DNA from: Streptomyces sp. CA-278952
GTDB lineage: Bacteria > Actinomycetota > Actinomycetes > Streptomycetales > Streptomycetaceae
Direction: 5' to 3'
Length of the DNA stretch: 64,000 nt
Assembly: GCF_028747205.1 (NCBI RefSeq)
Contig: NZ_CP112880.1
Span: 7,351,501 to 7,415,500, forward strand
A program made the position numbers and the translations under genes. This document shows positions 43,890 to 52,463 of the stretch, piece by piece; within the stretch, counting starts at the first letter, position 1; each line of letters begins with the position of its first letter. The notes below the pieces were generated by a model, which saw only the letters and a program-made list of their open reading frames with translations, ran no database searches and was not told where the DNA came from.

Positions 43890-44023
43890 GTTGTCTTAGC
43901 GGAGGTTGGTGGACACGAACAAGGATAATCCCGACCGCCAGGTCCGGCTGAGCTTCTTCGGTGGGTGAGTCGCCTGCGCTGCACCGTAGTTGGCGAACGA
44001 GGCCGCACCGACTCGACGCCACG
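43890..44023 (+). repeat. Junction E: cassette IV end / displaced native yjbQ 3' end
   Basis: The left arm GTTGTCTTAGCGGAGGT and core TGGTGGA (43,907-43,913) are followed by the normal yjbQ ending, which would encode LVDTNKDNPDRQVRLSFFGG and a TGA at 43,965. No gene start precedes it. The DNA downstream of the stop resembles that after junction D. The rest of the gene-free stretch 43,302-44,136 holds only the IS110 fragment, a short GTCGGTGGTC tandem repeat near 43,830 and the upstream region of the PLP operon. Confidence 0.8.
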
Positions 44024-44136
44024 GGACTGCGCTCCGGGAACCGGACCAGTGAGGCTTAGGAGCGGTTGTACCTGGAAACGACTACTCCCGAGCGATCGCC
44101 GCTTCGGCGGTCGGCCGACACCGGGAGAGGTCTTAC

Positions 44137-45639
44137 GTGGACGCGCCCTTATATCTGCGGCCCAGGGTGGAGCCGCCGCTCGCCGCGCTGCTGACCGACC
44201 GGCACTTCCTGCACTCGCTCGTCGATGCGCTGGGTTCGCCGCTCAACGTGCTGCTCCCCGAGGCCGTGGCCGAGAACGCCACCCGCTTCCGTGCCGTCTA
44301 CGGCCGTCACCATCTCACCGGACGCGTGTACTTCGCCCACAAGGCGAATCGTTCCAGCGCCCTGCTGCGGCGACTGGCGGCGGAGGACCCGGCCGCCGTC
44401 GGTGTCGACGTCGCATCCGTGGCGGAGCTGAGGCACGCACTGGGTTGCGGATTCACCGGCGACCGCATCATGGCCACCGGTCCCAAGGACGCCGCGTTCC
44501 TCTGGCTGGCGGCCCGCGTCGGAGCGACCGTCAACCTGGACTCACCCGGGGAACTGGAACGGCTCTCCGGCCTGGTGCGCGCGCACGGGCTCGGCCGGGT
44601 CGCCGTACTGGTGCGGCTGTCGGGGTTCGAGTACGCCTCCGGCCGCGAGGGAGCGGGCACCCGTCTGCTCTCCCGGCGCAGCCGTTTCGGCACTCCGGTA
44701 CGGGACACCGAGGCGCTGCTGTCGGCGCTCGAACGCAACGCGGAGACAGTGGAGTTCGTCGGCGCCGCCTACCACCTCGACACCACCGGCATCGAGGAGA
44801 AGGCGCGGGCGCTGGAACAGTGCGTGCTGTTCATGGACGCATGCCGGGCACGGGGACTCGCGCCGCGCGCTCTCGACATCGGGGGTGGATTCGGCGTCGG
44901 CTACGTCGCCGAGGCGGAGGAATGGGAGCGGTGGACCACCGCGCTGACCGAGGCGGTGCTCGGTGTCCGCCCGCCGTTGACCTGGCGCGGTCACGGATAC
45001 GGGCTGCGCAACGAGGGCGGCACGGTGCGCGGTGCCGCCGCGCTGTACCCCGCGCACCGCCCCACCGCAGGCCCCGGCTACCTCGACGAGCTGCTCTCCC
45101 TGCCCGCGCCGGTGCTGGGCCGCCCGACCGCCACCCTCCTGCTGGAGCACCTCCACGACCTGTACATCGAACCGGGGCGCTCTCTCGTCGACCAGTGCGG
45201 ACTGTCGCTCGCGCGCGTGCTGGACGTACGCCCCGTGGACACGGACTCCGGGCACCACCTGGTGCACCTCGCCATGAACGCGGGCGACATGAGCCTGGAG
45301 GAGCACGGAGTGCTGGTGGACCCCGTCCTGCTGCCACGGGGTGAAGCCGCAGCCGGTGACGGGGAGCCGGCCGGTGTCTACCTCACGGGCAACCTCTGTC
45401 TGGAGGGTGACCTCATCACTCGCCGCCTGGTCCACCTGCCCCGGCTGCCGCGGGCCGGGGACCTGCTGGCTTTCGTCAACACCGCCGGCTACGCCATGGA
45501 CTTCCACGCCCACCGCGCGCAGCGGCAGCCGGTCGCGCGGACGGTCGCGGTGGAGCGGCGGGGCGCATCCTGGAGCTGGTGTCCGGACGAGGACTACTGG
45601 CCGATCACACCCGTGGGGGAGCAGTCGGATGAGGTATGA
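44137..45639 (+). CDS. Y4yA-type PLP-dependent decarboxylase (alanine racemase/DapDC fold)
   Basis: A 500-residue fold-type III PLP enzyme. The PLP lysine is K69 in RVYFAHKANRS and the phosphate-binding glycine loop is LDIGGGFGVGY. A C-terminal beta domain carries the partner-site motif EPGRSLVDQCG and a CLEGD stretch (LTGNLCLEGDLI), where decarboxylases of this fold place a catalytic Cys. It resembles the Y4yA group of diaminopimelate/ornithine decarboxylase-like proteins; in Rhizobium NGR234 y4yA lies near a cysteine synthase-like gene, as here. The substrate is unknown. The GTG start follows GAGAGG. Its stop overlaps the next gene by 11 bp, so the three PLP genes are coupled. Confidence 0.72.
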   Translation: MDAPLYLRPRVEPPLAALLTDRHFLHSLVDALGSPLNVLLPEAVAENATRFRAVYGRHHLTGRVYFAHKANRSSALLRRLAAEDPAAVGVDVASVAELRHALGCGFTGDRIMATGPKDAAFLWLAARVGATVNLDSPGELERLSGLVRAHGLGRVAVLVRLSGFEYASGREGAGTRLLSRRSRFGTPVRDTEALLSALERNAETVEFVGAAYHLDTTGIEEKARALEQCVLFMDACRARGLAPRALDIGGGFGVGYVAEAEEWERWTTALTEAVLGVRPPLTWRGHGYGLRNEGGTVRGAAALYPAHRPTAGPGYLDELLSLPAPVLGRPTATLLLEHLHDLYIEPGRSLVDQCGLSLARVLDVRPVDTDSGHHLVHLAMNAGDMSLEEHGVLVDPVLLPRGEAAAGDGEPAGVYLTGNLCLEGDLITRRLVHLPRLPRAGDLLAFVNTAGYAMDFHAHRAQRQPVARTVAVERRGASWSWCPDEDYWPITPVGEQSDEV

Positions 45640-46966
45640 CAGCATCACCGAGGCCATGGGCAACACGCCTCTGGTGCGCATCGATCCCGCCGTGCACGGA
45701 CTGCGCAACATCGACCTCTTCGCCAAACTGGAGATGCTCAACCCGTTCGGGTCTGTCAAGGACCGGCCCGCGTGGCACATGGCCCGACCCCACCTGGAGG
45801 CTGCCACCGGCGGTGACAGGACGGTCGTGGAGCTTTCCAGCGGCAACACCGCCAAGGCGCTGGCCCTCCTGGCCGGTATGCACGGCGTGAGGTTCAAGAG
45901 CGTCACCAACCGCATGCGCGTACCCGAGATCAAGGAACTCCTGCTGCTCATCGGCGCCGAGATCGAGGAACTTCCCGGACGCAGCGAGTGCCTCGATCCG
46001 ACCGACACGGACGACCCGCTGACGCAGTTCCACCGGGCGCTCTCCGACCCGGGGAGTACGTACCTGCACACCGACCAGTACTTCAACCCCCGCAACGTCG
46101 AGGCGCACGCGGAGGGCACCGGCCCCGAGATCGTGAAGGATCTGGACGGCCGGGTGCCGGACTGGTTCATCGCCTGCGTGGGGACGGCCGGTTCGTCGAC
46201 CGGTGTCGCCAGGGTGCTGCGCGAGCACGACCCGCGCGTGCGGGTCCTCGGCCTGGTCGCCCACAAATCGGACTTCATACCGGGTATCCGCACCATCGAC
46301 GAGGTCCACCAGGTCGGCCTGTTCGACCCGGCGACGTACGACACCATCGAGTCGGTCACCTCGGACGAGGCCATCGACGGAATGATCACCCTGATCCGCC
46401 GCTGCGGACTGCTGAGCGGACCGACCGGCGGCGCCGCCTACCAAGGGGCGGTTCGGCAACTGCGGTACGCCGACGAGGAGCTGGACGGGACGGGGCAGCG
46501 CCGTACGGCGGTGTTCATCGTGTGCGACCGGGCCGAGAGCTATCTCAGTTATGTGCGTCAGCGGCGCCCGGACCTCCTGGGCCGAACGAGCCGTGGGCGG
46601 TCCGCGGTGGCCGTCACCGACGCCGAGGCCCGTGCGGAGGCTCGCGTCATCGAGGTGGACGACGCCCGGCGCTGGTCCGCAGAGGGCGATCCTCGTCCAC
46701 TCGTCGTCGACCTGCGCAGCCCGCACGCCTACGCCGCTCTGCACATCGAGGGCTCGTTCAACATCGTCGACGAGGTGTTCGAGGACCTGCTCCGTGGCGG
46801 GCTCCCCTTCAGCAAGCGCACTCCCGTACTGCTCGCCTGTCCCGTCGGCGAGAAGTCACTGCGTTACGCTGCCGCGCTGTCCCGGATGGGCCATCCGGAC
46901 GTCCGCAGTCTGGCCGGCGGGATCGTCGCCTGGCGGGACGCGGGTGCACCGCTGGTGCGCGAATGA
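45629..46966 (+). CDS. Cysteine synthase-like protein fused to rhodanese
   Basis: A 445-residue fusion. Residues 1-~315 are a fold-type II PLP enzyme of the cysteine synthase family: PLP lysine K44 in LNPFGSVKDRP, substrate loop ELSSGNTAKAL and phosphate loop ACVGTAGSSTG. Residues ~330-445 are a rhodanese domain with DLRSPHAYAALHIEGS and catalytic C404 in LLACPVGEKS. A synthase joined to a persulfide-carrying domain suggests sulfur is delivered as persulfide rather than free sulfide. An alternative is an amino-acid synthase like SbnA, which makes a 2,3-diaminopropionate precursor. It overlaps its upstream neighbour by 11 bp and its downstream one by 4 bp. Confidence 0.72.
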   Translation: MRYDSITEAMGNTPLVRIDPAVHGLRNIDLFAKLEMLNPFGSVKDRPAWHMARPHLEAATGGDRTVVELSSGNTAKALALLAGMHGVRFKSVTNRMRVPEIKELLLLIGAEIEELPGRSECLDPTDTDDPLTQFHRALSDPGSTYLHTDQYFNPRNVEAHAEGTGPEIVKDLDGRVPDWFIACVGTAGSSTGVARVLREHDPRVRVLGLVAHKSDFIPGIRTIDEVHQVGLFDPATYDTIESVTSDEAIDGMITLIRRCGLLSGPTGGAAYQGAVRQLRYADEELDGTGQRRTAVFIVCDRAESYLSYVRQRRPDLLGRTSRGRSAVAVTDAEARAEARVIEVDDARRWSAEGDPRPLVVDLRSPHAYAALHIEGSFNIVDEVFEDLLRGGLPFSKRTPVLLACPVGEKSLRYAAALSRMGHPDVRSLAGGIVAWRDAGAPLVRE

Positions 46967-48186
46967 GCCCGGCCGGTTCCCTCTCTTCCCCCGAGCCCGA
47001 GAGCCCGCTCTGGCAGCGGGAAGCGAGGGAACAGTTCCCCATCGTCACCGCGCACCCGGAGCTGGCCTACCTCGACAGTGCTGCCACGTCCCAGAAGCCA
47101 CGTGCGGTGTTGGAGGCTGTTCAGACCTACCTCACGACGTCGAACGCCAACGCCGGCCGCGGCGCCTACCCCTGGGCCAACCGGACGACGGAACTGGTGG
47201 AGTCGACCCGGGAACGCGTCAAGGAGTTCCTCCACGACCCCGAACCGGGCCGCTCCGGCGTCCACTTCACCAGTGGCACCACCGAGGGCCTGCGCACCGT
47301 CGCCCGCGACTGGCTCGTGCCGTACCTCACCGACGGGGACGACATACTCGTGCCGTACGCCGACCACCGGGCCAATCTGGACCCCTGGCTCGAGGCCCGT
47401 CGGCTGCTGGCCGAGCGCGGCGTCCAGGTCCGCGTGCAGGCGCTGCCGTACCAAGCGGGCTCCGGAGACTACGACCATCTGGCCCTGCACCGGGCTGTGG
47501 GCCCGCGTACCCGCTTCGTGGCAGCCACCCACGTCCACCACGTCTACGGCGGCGACATGAACGTGCACCGTATCCGTGAAGCGGTCGGCCCGGACGTGGC
47601 CATCTGCCTGGACGCGGCGCAGAGCGTCGGCCACCTGCCCGTCCACCTCGACGACCCGTCCCTCGACGTGGACTTCGTGGTCTTCTCGGGGCACAAGGCG
47701 ATGGCCCTGCCCGGCTCAGGGGTGATCTGGGCGCGCAATGCGCGAGGGCCGGCGTTCCGGCCGGAGGGCTGGCAGGGCACGCCCAACACGGCCGGCATCG
47801 TCTCGCTGCGGGCCGCTCTCGACTGGCTCGACACGATCGGACCGGAGCGCGTCGCGCACTGGACGTCCATGCTCACCACCCGGTTGACGGACCGGCTCGG
47901 GCTCCTGGGTCCGTACGAGGTCGTCGGCTGTCAGGCGAGCCTGTCCGCCGACTCGGCCCTGCCCGCCGAGCAGCGCCGCCGCGGCATCGTCACCTTCCGG
48001 CACCGCGATATCCCCTCCGACGATCTCGGGTTCATTCTCTTCAGCCACGGCTTCATGGTGCGGGCCGACAACCTGTGCCAGGCCGGCTCCGACGGCCGGG
48101 ACGCTTCGGTGCGCGTGAGCCTGCACGTGTACAACACGGTGGAGGAGATCGACCGGCTGCTGACCGTCCTCGCGTCGTTGGCGTAA
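46963..48186 (+). CDS. SufS-like aminotransferase class V (cysteine desulfurase candidate)
   Basis: A 407-residue fold-type I PLP enzyme. The start of the fold is AYLDSAATSQKP, the PLP-stacking His is in DHRANLDPW, the PLP Asp is in CLDAAQSVGHLP and the Schiff-base lysine is K245 in FSGHKAMALPG. A Cys (C372) in MVRADNLCQAG sits where SufS/CsdA enzymes have RTGHHCAQP, so cysteine desulfuration via a persulfide is likely, although the surrounding residues are diverged. Placed directly after a rhodanese fusion, it could load sulfur onto C404 of that partner. The ATG overlaps the upstream TGA. Confidence 0.7.
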   Translation: MSPAGSLSSPEPESPLWQREAREQFPIVTAHPELAYLDSAATSQKPRAVLEAVQTYLTTSNANAGRGAYPWANRTTELVESTRERVKEFLHDPEPGRSGVHFTSGTTEGLRTVARDWLVPYLTDGDDILVPYADHRANLDPWLEARRLLAERGVQVRVQALPYQAGSGDYDHLALHRAVGPRTRFVAATHVHHVYGGDMNVHRIREAVGPDVAICLDAAQSVGHLPVHLDDPSLDVDFVVFSGHKAMALPGSGVIWARNARGPAFRPEGWQGTPNTAGIVSLRAALDWLDTIGPERVAHWTSMLTTRLTDRLGLLGPYEVVGCQASLSADSALPAEQRRRGIVTFRHRDIPSDDLGFILFSHGFMVRADNLCQAGSDGRDASVRVSLHVYNTVEEIDRLLTVLASLA

Positions 48187-48194
48187 ATGGCAAT

Positions 48195-48209
48195 TGATAA
48201 TCGTTATCA
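48195..48209. promoter_or_regulatory. Putative Zur/Fur box upstream of the methyltransferase
   Basis: TGATAATCGTTATCA is a 7-1-7 dyad with one mismatch, in an AT-rich island of otherwise GC-rich DNA, 58 bp before the methyltransferase start and 8 bp after the desulfurase stop. The form fits Fur-family boxes; Zur is preferred because the coelibactin cluster is a known Zur target in S. coelicolor. Confidence 0.7.
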
Positions 48210-48266
48210 TCTGTAGGTCCGTCGGCGCCCCCGCACGGACGAGAGACAGACGAGGTGACGCGAGCT

Positions 48267-49067
48267 ATGGGTGTGAGCATGGCGACGGCCAGGACCTGGG
48301 TCGAGCGCTGGGAACGCCAGCAGGAGCGGTACGCGGTGGACCGCGAGGAGCGGTTCACCGTGATCGCCGATGTCGTCGAACACATCGTCGTCGGCCGCGC
48401 CGACCCCCTGCTGCTGGACCTCGGGTGCGGCCCCGGCTCCCTGGCCGCCAGGCTCGCCGACCGCTTCCCGCACGCCGAGATCGTGGCCGCCGACATGGAC
48501 CCGGTGCTGCTGGAACTGGGACGCACCCACCATGCCGACGCCGCCCGCTACGTCGACACCGTCATCGGAGAGGACGGCTGGACCGAGGCCCTCCAGTTGG
48601 ACCGCCCCGTGGACGCCGCCGTCTCGACGACCGCCCTGCATTACCTGACCGACCCGGTGCTGCTGCGCACCTACCGTGCCCTCGCGTCCCTGCTGCGCCC
48701 CGGCGGCGTCCTGGTCAACGGGGACCACTTCCCGCCGGATACGGCGGCCTGCTCCGAGCTCACCGCGCATGTGGGCCGTCGCAGGTCCGAGCGTACGGGC
48801 GGCCACGCGTGCGAGGACTGGCGGTCCTGGTGGGACGCTGCGGCGCGGGAACCCGAACTGACCGACCTGCTCGATGAACGTCGACGGCGCCACGGTCTCC
48901 ACGCCGGCAGCGGCGGCGACGAGCAGGTCACGGCGGGCCGACACGCCGCACTGCTGCGTCGGGCCGGCTTCGCCCACGTCGCGCCGGTCTGGCAGTTCGG
49001 GGACAGCGCCGTACTGGTGGCGGTCATGGGAGGCACGGGCGGGCTTTCCGCTTCCGCCGGAACCTGA
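48267..49067 (+). CDS. Class I SAM-dependent methyltransferase
   Basis: A 266-residue methyltransferase. Motif I (SAM-binding) is LLLDLGCGPGSLAARLA, motif II is IVAADMDPVLLELG and the post-motif region is LLRPGGVLVNGDHFPP. It belongs to the Methyltransf_25/12 type; the substrate is not evident. The ATG at 48,267 is preferred because GAGGTGA lies 8 nt upstream; a GTG at 48,255 is in frame. A Zur-type box lies 58 bp upstream, so it is probably induced under zinc limitation together with the metallophore genes, and may methylate the product or act on an intermediate. Confidence 0.78.
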   Translation: MGVSMATARTWVERWERQQERYAVDREERFTVIADVVEHIVVGRADPLLLDLGCGPGSLAARLADRFPHAEIVAADMDPVLLELGRTHHADAARYVDTVIGEDGWTEALQLDRPVDAAVSTTALHYLTDPVLLRTYRALASLLRPGGVLVNGDHFPPDTAACSELTAHVGRRRSERTGGHACEDWRSWWDAAAREPELTDLLDERRRRHGLHAGSGGDEQVTAGRHAALLRRAGFAHVAPVWQFGDSAVLVAVMGGTGGLSASAGT

Positions 49068-49122
49068 GGTCAGTGAGCGGATCTCTCGAGGCCCTTGCGG
49101 AAGACGGGAGTTGTCGCGGTTC

Positions 49123-49380
49123 CTACAGGGCCGGACTCATCAGGATCTCGTCGCGCGCGACGCCCTGGGCGTGCCGCATCATCGCGGCGCCGACGCCCGC
49201 GCCACGGAAGCGCACGTGTGTCTGGACGTCGTTCAACACACCGCAGTGCGCCGCGAGGGGATGTGCCCCGCGGCGCAGCAGCAGCCAGCCCGCGAGTGCG
49301 CCGTCCACCGTCACCACGAGGAGTCTGCTGTGGTCGGGGGAGAGTTCACGGGTGATCCTCTCGACCGCCGGGCGGAGCAC
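49123..49380 (-). pseudogene. GNAT acetyltransferase fragment
   Basis: Minus-strand frame with a recognisable acetyl-CoA binding motif: VQTHVRFRGAGVGAAMMRHA, preceded by LAGWLLLRRG. It stops 23 residues after the start of the RFRGAGVG loop, so the C-terminal part of a GNAT fold is missing, and there is no convincing N-terminus. It is a remnant between the methyltransferase and the ferredoxin operon. Confidence 0.4.
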
Positions 49381-49479
49381 CGTTCCACGGGGTCGGCGTC
49401 GACCGCCGCGCTGAAGCCGCGGGTGCGACAGACGAGATGGGGCGGCGTCGTGCGGCTGACTCGATGAGCTTATTGAATA

Positions 49480-49494
49480 TGGAAGTCATTATCT
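49480..49494. promoter_or_regulatory. Weak Zur/Fur-like site before the ferredoxin operon
   Basis: TGGAAGTCATTATCT matches one half of a 7-1-7 Fur-family dyad (ATTATC) but the other half is poor. It lies 61 bp upstream of the ferredoxin ATG in an AT-rich patch. The equivalent S. coelicolor promoter is reported to be Zur-controlled, which is why this site is listed. Confidence 0.4.
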
Positions 49495-49554
49495 ACTACT
49501 GTCTGGCTGTGCCGCATCGGCGGTCGCGGAGGTGACTGCGGAGGAGGGGCTCTC

Positions 49555-49776
49555 ATGACGTTGTCGGGCCAGGTGCCAGGAGCCGGCAGAGTCGGCGCGG
49601 AGCGGGGTCGGTGCGTCGGGGCCGGGCAATGCGTGCTCGCCGCACCGGCCGTCTTCGACCAGGACGAGCACGACGGGCTGGTGGTCGTCCTCGCCGAGGT
49701 GCCGGCGGCGTCCCAGTCGGACGCTGTGCACGAAGCGGTGTGGGCCTGCCCGTCCGGGGCTCTCACCTTCCGGTAG
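49555..49776 (+). CDS. 3Fe-4S type ferredoxin (SCO7676-like)
   Basis: A 73-residue ferredoxin. The cluster ligands are C20 and C26 in RCVGAGQCVLAAP and C65 in WACPSGAL, a CxxxxxC...CP pattern with the second Cys position of the usual four-Cys motif replaced by Gly or Ala. Such ferredoxins usually carry a 3Fe-4S cluster and serve P450s. No P450 is inside the window, but the cluster continues beyond it, where the S. coelicolor version has P450 genes. GGAGGAGG lies 9 nt before the ATG. First gene of the transport operon of the coelibactin-like cluster. Confidence 0.82.
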   Translation: MTLSGQVPGAGRVGAERGRCVGAGQCVLAAPAVFDQDEHDGLVVVLAEVPAASQSDAVHEAVWACPSGALTFR

Positions 49777-49929
49777 CCCGAAGCCGGGCCCGCAGCGCCG
49801 AGGGCGTTGCGGCCCGGCTGTGCGTGCGTCCGTTCCGCCATGACCCCCGCCCGGGCGGGGGTGGCACTTCACGTGCCGGCGATGTCTTCCCGGTGCTCGG
49901 TTCAGCTCAGCAGAACGTCAAGGAGAAGC

Positions 49930-51516
49930 ATGTCCAGACAGATCGATCGCCGCGCCTTCCTCCGCCGCGGTGCGGCCGGTGCCGCGGCTCTCGCGGTGGG
50001 ACCCGGCCTGCTGGCTGCGTGCTCCACCGATGAGCCCGGCGCGAACCCGAAGTCGGGATCGGGCTCCTCGCCCCGCTCGGGCGGCACCTTCCGGGCCGCT
50101 TTCGTCGGAGGCGGTGCCTCCGAGACGCTCGACTTCTTCAACGGCCCTTCCGCACTGGACCTGGTGCGCGCCCGCGCCTGGCACGGCACCCTGGGGAACC
50201 TGGACCCCAGTGGGCCCGACGGGGTGCGCTACGGCGTGCTCAAGGGCATCGACATCTCCGACGACCTGTCGACGTACACGCTGCACGTGCGACCCGGTAT
50301 CCGCTTCACCGACGGCTCCGAGCTCACCTCCGCCGACATCCTGCACTCGCTCAGCGCCCTCGCGGCCAAGAGCAAACTGCCCGTGTACCGGCTCGCCGCC
50401 GCCAACTTCGACCTCGCCCGCGCCAAGGCCGAGGGGGGCCTGAAGGTCGTTCTGCCCACCCTGCGGCCCATCGCCGACGGCCGCATGATCCTGTGCCAGG
50501 GCAACTTCCTCGTCGTCAAGGACGGCACCAGGAAATTCGCCCAGGACATGCCCAGTTGCGGCCCCTTCCGGCTGACGGAGTTCACCGCCGGTCAGGGGTC
50601 GGCGTTCGAGCGCTACGACGACCACTACGGCCACGTTCCCCACCTGGACGGCCTGGAACTGCGGTCGATAGCGGACTCGACCGCCAGGGCGGGCGCGCTC
50701 ACCAGCGGTGAGATCGACTTCGCCCACGACCTCTCACCCGTCACCGCGCGCACGCTCGCGGACAACGCGAAGGTCGATCTGGCCCCCACGAAGAGCCCCT
50801 ACCTGGTCGGTCTGTCCTTCCAGATGAACATGAGCGTCAAGCCCTTCGACGATCCCCGGGTCAGGGAGGCGTTCAAGCTCGCGGTCGACCGGAAGGCCAT
50901 GGTCAGGACGGTCTTCTACGGCAACGCGGAGGTCGGCAACGACCTGCCCTCCATCGGTTTCCCCGACTACGCCCAAGGCGTACCCCAGCGCGCCCACGAT
51001 CCCGAGCGGGCCCGTGAGCTGCTCAAGAAGGCCGGCGCCGACGGGATGAAGGTGACGCTGACCACCGGTCCCGAGACGCCGGGCATGGTGGAAATGGCCG
51101 CCCTCTTCGTCGAGAACCTGAAGAAGGCCGGCGTGCGGGCGTCGGTCCGCGAACTGCCCGCCGGACAGCTCTACGCCGACTTCCCCGCCTATGCGGCACT
51201 GCCGTTGGCCGCTGCGTACCAGATGCCCATTCCGGCGCTGTCGACCTACCAGATGAGCACGGCGGGCGGATCGCCGTCGGCGTTCGGCTGGAAGGAGTCG
51301 GAGACCGACGTCCTCGTGGCGAAGGCCCGCGCCGAACGCGACCCGGCCCGGGCGAAGGAACTCGGCACGCAGGCGCAGCGTACGCGCTGGACGCAGGGCA
51401 ATCAGGTGCTGCCGGTCTTCAAGCCGAACCTCAACGCCCAGGCCAAGGGCGTCGAAGGAGTACGGGACGACCTCTTCGAGCAGTTCCCCGGATTCTCCCG
51501 GGCGTCCCTGGCGTGA
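49930..51516 (+). CDS. Extracellular solute-binding lipoprotein (NikA/OppA family)
   Basis: A 528-residue SBP_bac_5 protein. The N-terminus has both a twin-arginine motif (RRAFLRRGAAG) and a lipobox (GLLAACS), so it is a Tat-exported lipoprotein anchored outside the membrane. The mature part begins with a Gly/Ser linker and shows the family pattern of NikA/OppA/DppA. It is followed by two permeases and an ATPase, all overlapping by 4 bp, so they form one importer, presumably for the metal-loaded metallophore or the metal itself. The ATG at 49,930 has GGAGAAG upstream. Confidence 0.85.
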   Translation: MSRQIDRRAFLRRGAAGAAALAVGPGLLAACSTDEPGANPKSGSGSSPRSGGTFRAAFVGGGASETLDFFNGPSALDLVRARAWHGTLGNLDPSGPDGVRYGVLKGIDISDDLSTYTLHVRPGIRFTDGSELTSADILHSLSALAAKSKLPVYRLAAANFDLARAKAEGGLKVVLPTLRPIADGRMILCQGNFLVVKDGTRKFAQDMPSCGPFRLTEFTAGQGSAFERYDDHYGHVPHLDGLELRSIADSTARAGALTSGEIDFAHDLSPVTARTLADNAKVDLAPTKSPYLVGLSFQMNMSVKPFDDPRVREAFKLAVDRKAMVRTVFYGNAEVGNDLPSIGFPDYAQGVPQRAHDPERARELLKKAGADGMKVTLTTGPETPGMVEMAALFVENLKKAGVRASVRELPAGQLYADFPAYAALPLAAAYQMPIPALSTYQMSTAGGSPSAFGWKESETDVLVAKARAERDPARAKELGTQAQRTRWTQGNQVLPVFKPNLNAQAKGVEGVRDDLFEQFPGFSRASLA

Positions 51517-52463
51517 GGCTGCCCGTCTTCGCCTTCCGTCGCCTGGCGGGGGCCGCCGTCCTCCTGGTGCTGCTGTCGGCCGTGGTCTTCGCGGCCACGA
51601 CGGTCCTGCCGGGTGACGCCGTCAGCGGGGTGGCGGGCGTGGACGCCTCAGCGGCGCAACGCGCCGAGGTGCGTGCCGAACTCGGCCTGGACCGGCCCGT
51701 CACCGAGAGATACGCGGACTGGGTGGCCGGGGCGGTCCGAGGCGACCTGGGGCGCGGCTTCGTGGGGGAGCGGTCGGTCGCCGATGTCATCGCGGCCCGT
51801 CTGCCCAACAGTCTCCTCCTCGCCGCACTGACGCTCGCGGTCACCGCGCCGCTCGCCGTACTGCTCGGTCTGTGGACCGGGTTGCGCGGGGGCGTCGCCG
51901 ACCGGGTGGTTTCCACGTCCGCCCAGATCCTGGCCGCCGTACCCGAGTTCGTCATCGCCGCGCTGCTCGTCGCGGTACTGGCGGTATGGCTGGAGGCACT
52001 CCCGCGCGTCTCGGTCATCCCCCTGGGAGGTACGCCGCTCGACGTCCCGCACGCGCTGGTCCTGCCCGTGCTGACGCTCAGCGCGGTCGGTCTCGCGGTG
52101 GCCACCCGGCTGTTGCGGGTCTCCGTGGCGGACACCGCGGCCACGCCGCACTGCGAGGCTGCCCGGCTCAACGGTATTCGCGGCGTGCGGCTGGCGGTGC
52201 GTCACATCCTGCCCAACGCCGCGGGACCGGCCGTACAGGCGCTCACCCTCACCACGGGGGCGCTGGTCGGCTCGGCGGTGGTGGTGGAGAACGTCTTCGA
52301 CTACCCGGGCATCGGCCGGGAGCTGCAACTGGCCGTGGCGGCGCGGGACGTGCCGATGGTGCAGGGCATCGCCACCGCGCTGATCGCGGTCATGCTCGCG
52401 GTGCTCCTGCTGGGCGACCTCTGCACGCGTCTGCTGGGAGCACGGGAAGGGCACGGACGATGA
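51513..52463 (+). CDS. ABC importer permease (DppB/NikB-like)
   Basis: A 316-residue permease with about six membrane helices. It has the DppB-type first loop (ELGLDRPVTERYADW...GDLGRGF) and the EAA motif for ATPase contact, HCEAARLNGIRGVRLAVRH, near residue 210. GTG start overlapping the binding-protein stop (GTGA), so translation is coupled. Pairs with the DppC-like permease encoded next. Confidence 0.87.
   Translation: MRLPVFAFRRLAGAAVLLVLLSAVVFAATTVLPGDAVSGVAGVDASAAQRAEVRAELGLDRPVTERYADWVAGAVRGDLGRGFVGERSVADVIAARLPNSLLLAALTLAVTAPLAVLLGLWTGLRGGVADRVVSTSAQILAAVPEFVIAALLVAVLAVWLEALPRVSVIPLGGTPLDVPHALVLPVLTLSAVGLAVATRLLRVSVADTAATPHCEAARLNGIRGVRLAVRHILPNAAGPAVQALTLTTGALVGSAVVVENVFDYPGIGRELQLAVAARDVPMVQGIATALIAVMLAVLLLGDLCTRLLGAREGHGR

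Larger units (their letters stand above)
21453..43913. mobile_element. Composite accessory island inserted in the 3' end of yjbQ
   Basis: Everything between the yjbQ gene and its displaced 3' end. Five junctions sharing a TGGTGGA core (TCGCGGA at the second) and arms divide it into four cassettes: 21,459-25,950, 25,956-29,275, 29,281-39,788 and 39,794-43,907. The cargo consists of conflict-type genes: a STAND NTPase, an HTH/unknown cluster, a PIN protein with a caspase-MoxR-vWA operon, and a kinase-KptA fusion. No integrase, transposase (apart from an IS110 fragment), replication or transfer gene was found. Integration is inferred from the split yjbQ; the enzyme responsible is unknown. Confidence 0.7.

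Noticed and set aside
43364..44008. 214-codon minus-strand frame
   Set aside because: The biologically meaningful frame here is the IS110 transposase end in another register; this longer frame is Arg/Pro-rich noise.
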